A stretch of 64,000 bases of DNA from an uncultured Clostridia bacterium (GTDB taxonomy: Bacteria > Bacillota > Clostridia > UBA1381), in assembly GCA_947624165.1 (NCBI GenBank), contig CANQJC010000005.1:1-64000 (forward strand). The letters are read 5' to 3'. Both the position numbers and the translations under genes were made by a program. The notes below the pieces were generated by a model. The model was not told the origin of the DNA. It ran no database searches and saw nothing but the letters and a program-made list of their open reading frames with translations. Within the stretch, counting starts at the first letter, position 1; every line of letters begins with the position of its first letter. Below, piece after piece: positions 59,928-64,000 of the stretch.

Positions 59928-61319
59928 GTGAAAAATACGGAAAAAACAATGGATAAGATCGTGGCTCTCTGCAAGGGCAGAGGTTACGTTTATCCCGGCA
60001 GCGAAATCTACGGCGGTCTCGCCAATTCGTGGGATTACGGTCCTTTGGGCGTAGAGTTCAAAAATAACGTAAAAAAGGCTTGGTGGAAAAAATTTATCCA
60101 AGAGTCTAAATATAATGTCGGTCAGGACAGCGCGATCCTGATGAACCCCGAGGTATGGGTAGCGTCGGGTCACGTCGGGGGATTCTCCGACCCTCTTATG
60201 GATTGCAAGGAATGTAAAGCGCGCCACAGAGCGGACAAGCTCATCGAGGACTTCGCCCACGAGAAGGGCGAGGATATCACCGTCGACGGCTGGGCGAAGG
60301 ACAAGATGCTCGCGTATATAGAGGAAAACAACATCGTATGCCCGAAGTGCGGCAAGCACAATTTCACGGATATACGCGAATTTAACCTGATGTTCAAGAC
60401 ATTCCAGGGCGTGACCGAGGATTCGTCGTCGGTCGTGTATCTGCGTCCCGAAACGGCTCAGGGCATATTCGTTAACTTTAAAAGCGTTCAGAGAACGAGC
60501 CGCAAAAAGATTCCGTTCGGCATCGGACAGATAGGCAAATCGTTCAGAAACGAGATAACTCCGGGCAACTTCATTTTCCGCACGCGCGAATTTGAGCAGA
60601 TGGAGCTTGAGTTTTTCTGCGCCCCGGGCACGGACCTCGAATGGCACGCGTACTGGAAGGAATACTGCATGAACTTCCTCCTGAGTCTCGGCATGAAGGA
60701 GGAAAATCTGCGTTTCCGCGACCACTCGCCGGAGGAACTGGCGTTCTATTCGAACGCGACCGCCGACATAGAGTTTATGTTCCCGTTCGGCTGGGGCGAG
60801 CTTTGGGGCATAGCCGACAGAACCGACTACGACTTAAAGCAGCATCAGGAACATTCGGGCGAGAGCATGGAATATATCGACCCGACCACAAACGAACGTT
60901 ACGTTCCCTATTGCATCGAGCCGTCGCTCGGCGCGGACAGAGTTGCTTTGGCGTTCCTTTGCGAAGCGTACGACGAGGAACAGCTCGAAGGCGGCGACAG
61001 CCGCGTAGTGCTGCATCTGCATCCGGCTTTGGCTCCGGTAAAGGCTGCGGTGCTTCCGCTCTCGAAGAAGCTCGACGAGGGCGCGACAGCCGTATACGAA
61101 ACGCTCACAAAACACTTTAACTGCGAGTACGACAACGCCGGCTCGATAGGCAAGCGTTACCGCAGACAGGACGAGATCGGTACTCCGTACTGCATAACAT
61201 TCGACTTCGACTCCCTTGAAGACAATGCTGTTACCGTCCGCGACAGAGACACTATGGAACAGCAGAGAGTGAAAATTGAGGAACTGGAGACATTCCTTAA
61301 TGATAAATTAAAATTTTAA
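59928..61319 (+). CDS. glyS: glycyl-tRNA synthetase (dimeric class II type)
   Basis: The 463-aa protein is the single-chain alpha2 glycyl-tRNA synthetase. It has the start [23 protein letters not shown], class II motif 2 ([27 protein letters not shown]), motif 3 ([17 protein letters not shown]), and a C-terminal anticodon-binding domain. The start is GTG 59928, with GAAGGGA 11-12 nt upstream; ATG 59949 has no site. It is followed by mscL 25 nt downstream. Confidence 0.96.
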   Translation: MKNTEKTMDKIVALCKGRGYVYPGSEIYGGLANSWDYGPLGVEFKNNVKKAWWKKFIQESKYNVGQDSAILMNPEVWVASGHVGGFSDPLMDCKECKARHRADKLIEDFAHEKGEDITVDGWAKDKMLAYIEENNIVCPKCGKHNFTDIREFNLMFKTFQGVTEDSSSVVYLRPETAQGIFVNFKSVQRTSRKKIPFGIGQIGKSFRNEITPGNFIFRTREFEQMELEFFCAPGTDLEWHAYWKEYCMNFLLSLGMKEENLRFRDHSPEELAFYSNATADIEFMFPFGWGELWGIADRTDYDLKQHQEHSGESMEYIDPTTNERYVPYCIEPSLGADRVALAFLCEAYDEEQLEGGDSRVVLHLHPALAPVKAAVLPLSKKLDEGATAVYETLTKHFNCEYDNAGSIGKRYRRQDEIGTPYCITFDFDSLEDNAVTVRDRDTMEQQRVKIEELETFLNDKLKF

Positions 61320-61344
61320 AATACTTTAAGGGGGTATATCGACA

Positions 61345-61782
61345 ATGAAATTTTTTGACGAATTCAAGGAATTTATCGCAAAGGGCAACGCGATGGATAT
61401 GGCGGTCGGCGTAGTAGTCGGCGGCGCGTTCACGGCGATAGTCAATTCTCTCGTTGAGGACATCATAAACCCGTTCTTGGGCTTTTTGGGCGGACTTGCC
61501 GCAAAGGGCGCGAACGCGGTAGGCGCGGGCGGTGCTCTTTCGGAAGCGGAATCGTTCTCGAGCTTTATGATTCCCGGTACGGAGATCGCGATTGGCTCCT
61601 TTGTCGGCGCGATAATCAATTTCCTGCTTATGGCTTTTGTCATCTTCTGCATTGTCAAAGCGATCAACACAATGAAGGACAGAATGGCCAAGAAGGAAGA
61701 GCCGGTCGAGGAAGCACCCGCCGGACCGACGCAGGAGGAACTGCTTGCGGAAATACGCGACCTTCTCAAGGAAAACAAATAA
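61345..61782 (+). CDS. mscL: large-conductance mechanosensitive channel
   Basis: The 145-aa protein has the amphipathic N-terminal helix (KFFDEFKEFIAKGNAMDMAVGVVVGGAF), TM1 with its glycine-rich gate, a periplasmic loop, TM2 (about residues 83-108) and a cytoplasmic bundle (TQEELLAEIRDLLKEN). It opens under membrane tension to protect against osmotic downshock. The periplasmic loop has an Ala/Gly-rich insertion relative to E. coli. Confidence 0.95.
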   Translation: MKFFDEFKEFIAKGNAMDMAVGVVVGGAFTAIVNSLVEDIINPFLGFLGGLAAKGANAVGAGGALSEAESFSSFMIPGTEIAIGSFVGAIINFLLMAFVIFCIVKAINTMKDRMAKKEEPVEEAPAGPTQEELLAEIRDLLKENK

Positions 61783-61792
61783 CAAGCGAATC

Positions 61793-61817
61793 AAACCGCC
61801 TTTCGGGGCGGTTTTTT
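61793..61817 (+). terminator. terminator after mscL
   Basis: AAACCGCC pairs with GGCGGTTT over TTTCGG-type loop bases, then a T-run. Confidence 0.85.
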
Positions 61818-61865
61818 ATATCGCGCGCAAAACGCGCCGAATCGTTCGGGTATGCCGATACACAC

Positions 61866-61894
61866 TTGACTTATAATGAAAAATGACATATAAT
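61866..61894 (+). promoter_or_regulatory. promoter of the acyltransferase gene
   Basis: TTGACT and TATAAT are separated by 17 nt, 33 nt before ATG 61928. Confidence 0.78.
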
Positions 61895-61927
61895 AGCGTT
61901 ATTCGACGAACCGACGGGGGTGAAGAT

Positions 61928-63013
61928 ATGGAAAAGAAAAATACGCAATTCGACTTCGGGAAAAATTGTTTCGACGTGCTGCGTCTGTACAGCGCGTTTT
62001 ACGTAATGACGCTCCACATCATGCGCCATGTGCGCCTGCGCGAGGTGTCTCCCGTGTTCGATTGGTGGAACGGCGTCGTCGTTCTTTTCTGCATAAGCGG
62101 ATTTCTCGTGCCGGCTTCCATGGAACGGAGCAAAAGCGTGTGGGAATTTTTGAAAAAGCGCGTGCTGCGCATAGTCCCTTCCATGTGGATATGCATAATC
62201 GTGGGAATAGCGGCTGCGGCGTTTTTCTGCGGCTTCACCGCGGACGCGTCGTTCGCCAAGTGGTTCCTCGGACAGCTTTTCTTTATCCGCGACCTGCCCC
62301 AGCCCGACTTTATATCGAGCTTCGGCATAGGCAATTTCGAAGCGAATCTGTGGACTATGATATTTACCGTCCAGTTTTATATCATAACGGCCGTCATTTA
62401 CAAACCCTTAAAAAAATGCGGAATAGGCGTGTGGACGCTTATCCTCGTCCTGTCGGCGGCGATGAATCTCGCCGTGCCGTATATGCAGCAGACATTGGGC
62501 GAAACGGGACGCGCCATCGTCTCACATTCCTGTCTGCCGTATTTCTATATCTATTTTGCCGGCTGGTTTATTTACCGCTGGCGCGAAAAAATCGTGCCGA
62601 TACTTAAATATTCTCTGGTACCGTGCGTGCTTCTTTTCATAATCCGCGCCGTTTGGTGTACGAAAACGGGAACGCAGATCGGCGAATATCAGGACATGAT
62701 ACAGGTCGTGCTCCTGTGTATGATGACGATCGGCGCGGGCTACTGCTTCGGCAAAATAAGATTTAAATTCGACCTGTCCTACGGACTGTATCTTTATCAT
62801 ATGGTCGTCGTGGACATATTCGTCCAGACGGGACATATTGGAGGGCAATATATTGTCGCCGTATACGCCGTTTCGCTTCTGTGCGCGCTCGCGTCGCATT
62901 TCCTCGTCGACAACACCGTTGCGCGCCTGTTTAACAAAAAACGGTCCGAAGCCGTAAAACCGATTCCCGCCGCGGAGAAAAAGAACGACGCCGACGAAGA
63001 ATGTGACTTCTGA
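61928..63013 (+). CDS. acyltransferase 3 family membrane protein
   Basis: The 361-aa protein has about ten membrane segments. The family's first-segment motif is RLYSAFYVMTLHIMRH (catalytic His in the first helix), and an R-E loop (MRHVRLREV) and FCISGFLVP follow. It likely transfers an acyl group to a surface sugar. A charged tail (KPIPAAEKKNDADEEC) closes it. ATG 61928 follows GGGGGTGAA; the track start (61883) overlaps the promoter. It is a lone gene. Confidence 0.85.
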   Translation: MEKKNTQFDFGKNCFDVLRLYSAFYVMTLHIMRHVRLREVSPVFDWWNGVVVLFCISGFLVPASMERSKSVWEFLKKRVLRIVPSMWICIIVGIAAAAFFCGFTADASFAKWFLGQLFFIRDLPQPDFISSFGIGNFEANLWTMIFTVQFYIITAVIYKPLKKCGIGVWTLILVLSAAMNLAVPYMQQTLGETGRAIVSHSCLPYFYIYFAGWFIYRWREKIVPILKYSLVPCVLLFIIRAVWCTKTGTQIGEYQDMIQVVLLCMMTIGAGYCFGKIRFKFDLSYGLYLYHMVVVDIFVQTGHIGGQYIVAVYAVSLLCALASHFLVDNTVARLFNKKRSEAVKPIPAAEKKNDADEECDF

Positions 63014-63018
63014 TTTTT

Positions 63019-63075
63019 GGGGACACTAAATCTTAGGGACAAAAAACGGGGACACTAAAACTCAGGGACACTAAA
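63019..63075 (+). repeat. three GGGGACACTAAA repeats
   Basis: GGGGACACTAAA at 63019-63030 and 63048-63059, and AGGGACACTAAA at 63064-63075. Similar motifs often flank REP-associated (Y1) transposase genes; no transposase is present here. A related GTGTCCCC occurs on the plus strand at 59825. Confidence 0.7.
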
Positions 63076-63129
63076 TCCAAACCGCCGCTTTCATGTATGA
63101 ACGCGCGGCAAATAAATGATATTTGTATA
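63076..63129. other. short non-coding stretch with no recognised feature
   Basis: This part of the 488-nt gap (63014-63501) before ileS lies between the GGGGACAC repeats and the ileS promoter and shows no gene or structure that I recognise. Confidence 0.5.
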
Positions 63130-63158
63130 TTGACAACGCAAAACGTTTATGATAAAAT
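63130..63158 (+). promoter_or_regulatory. promoter of the ileS T-box transcript
   Basis: TTGACA (63130-63135) and TAAAAT (63153-63158) are separated by 17 nt; the start would be near 63165. Confidence 0.75.
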
Positions 63159-63164
63159 ATTTTC

Positions 63165-63430
63165 TAACGACGATGACGAAGACAGTACGCCCTTTTTGAA
63201 AGCGAGGAGCGAGCCGCGGACGGTGTGAGCGCGGCGGCGAGTAGATTGGACGGAATATCACTTCCGAGTTGCGTATCGAACGGCAGGGGGCTTGCTTGTT
63301 GCCAGCGGAACCTGCTCAGTAGAATACGCCGGATTTCCCGCGTAACAGGGAACGCATATGATAGTATGACGAGTGGTATAGCGAAGAAAATAAAATCTTC
63401 GTCTTGTTATGCAAGACGAAGATTTTTTGA
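63165..63430 (+). ncRNA. T-box leader riboswitch of ileS (specifier ATC, isoleucine)
   Basis: The leader has a Stem I distal region typical of T-boxes (GCGAGGAGCGAGCCG... GGTGTGAGC). A specifier region follows, GGAATATCACTTCC, displaying ATC (Ile). A T-box-like element TGGTATAGCG (63374-63383) replaces the canonical TGGTACCGCG. The terminator AAATCTTCGTCTTG/CAAGACGAAGATTT (63393-63425) ends in T residues. Uncharged tRNA-Ile would stabilise the antiterminator and allow ileS expression. The N of TGGN is T, matching the A discriminator expected in tRNA-Ile. Confidence 0.8.
63393..63428 (+). terminator. T-box-controlled terminator
   Basis: A perfect 14-bp stem (AAATCTTCGTCTTG with CAAGACGAAGATTT) over a 5-nt loop, followed by T residues, about 75 nt before the ileS start. 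Confidence 0.88.
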
Positions 63431-63501
63431 TTTTTGTAACATATTCCGAATATTTTCGGAAATTTAACATAAACCCACGAATAACCAAAGGAGGAATATA
63501 A

Positions 63502-64000
63502 GTGTACAAAAAAGTATCGCCCAATCTGAATTTCACGGAGCGGGAAAAGGCAGTCGAAAAATTTTGGAACGACCGCAAAATTTTTGAGAAAAGTATGGAC
63601 TTCCGCAAGGGAAGCGACGTTTATTCGTTCTACGACGGACCGCCCACGGCTAACGGCAAGCCACATATCGGTCACGTTTTGACGCGCGTAATAAAGGATA
63701 TGATCCCGCGTTACCGCACTATGAAGGGCTACCGTGTGCCGCGTAAAGCCGGCTGGGACACTCACGGTCTGCCGGTCGAATTGGAGGTCGAGAAAAAGCT
63801 CGGTCTCGACGGCAAGGAGCAAATTGAGGAATACGGCATCGAGCCGTTCATAAAGGAATGTAAGGAAAGCGTATGGAAGTACAAGGGCATGTGGGAGGAC
63901 TTCTCCGGCACGGTCGGCTTCTGGGCTGATATGGACGACCCTTACGTTACGTACCACAACGACTTTATCGAGTCGGAATGGTGGGCTTTAAAGCAGATTT
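63502..64000 (+). CDS. ileS: isoleucyl-tRNA synthetase, 5' part
   Basis: The frame is open to the right edge (166 codons seen), so it is absent from the ORF track. The start is GTG 63502 with AAAGGAGG upstream. The translation shows [17 protein letters not shown], the class I signature [17 protein letters not shown], and [15 protein letters not shown], all typical of IleRS. A T-box leader with an isoleucine specifier precedes it. The KMSKS and anticodon domains lie outside the window. Confidence 0.95.
   Translation, partial: MYKKVSPNLNFTEREKAVEKFWNDRKIFEKSMDFRKGSDVYSFYDGPPTANGKPHIGHVLTRVIKDMIPRYRTMKGYRVPRKAGWDTHGLPVELEVEKKLGLDGKEQIEEYGIEPFIKECKESVWKYKGMWEDFSGTVGFWADMDDPYVTYHNDFIESEWWALKQI

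Overview
The window looks like a chromosomal segment of an uncultured, endospore-lineage Clostridia (Bacillota). It carries spoIIE, an Mbl/MreB homologue next to fabZ, a divIVA-sepF-ylmH division cluster, a T-box leader before ileS, strong TTGACA/TATAAT promoters, AGGAGG-type ribosome sites, and extragenic palindromic repeats of a kind I associate with gut Clostridia. Base composition is moderate (roughly half G+C in genes, AT-rich spacers). No species can be named from the sequence.

Layout. 1-433: three tRNAs on the minus strand (Phe partial, Asp, Val) with their promoter. 433-2474: an orphan sugar-binding lipoprotein and a WYL regulator. 2652-12725: an HPr-like protein, a phosphodiesterase, SpoIIE, MetA (acetyl type), a two-component system, a TepA/ClpP-like protease, TyrRS and a double-OB SSB. 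13075-18946: a small membrane protein, ValRS bracketed by inverted repeat elements, an SLC13/ArsB-type permease and L-rhamnose isomerase. 19052-21492: a G5/3D cell-wall protein and a zinc-ribbon membrane protein, each with a perfect WalR-type box (TGTAAT-N5-TGTAAT) upstream of its promoter, plus a small unknown gene.

21699-34813: a compact phage-derived locus of about 13 kb. A LexA/CI-type repressor faces one long leftward operon encoding a Cys-rich small protein, TerS, TerL, portal, scaffold, capsid, connectors, major tail protein, the G/GT chaperone with a canonical -1 frameshift site, a short tape measure, Dit, Tal, holin and amidase. No integrase, excisionase, replication gene, att repeat or tail fibre is visible. 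This is the layout expected of a domesticated PBSX-like particle or gene-transfer-agent-like element, and it is the most interesting part of the window.

34845-48108: housekeeping genes, including M16 peptidase, IreB, TadA, TrmB, a trans-sulfuration enzyme, PutP, a panBCD-GH88 operon, Mbl, FabZ, a TrmN6-like methyltransferase, RsmI and a Cys-rich microprotein. 48237-54321: patatin, then a division cluster (HlyD-like, YggS, SepF, YlmH, DivIVA), then LarC with a His-rich repeat. 54422-64000: a clostripain-family lipoprotein lacking both catalytic residues, a ferredoxin, RicT, RadA, a cluster of DnaA boxes, GlyRS, MscL, an acyltransferase, and the T-box and 5' part of ileS.

Functions were assigned by reading motifs and protein similarity from memory; no database search was run. 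Starts were set by ribosome-binding-site position, so many differ from the ORF track.
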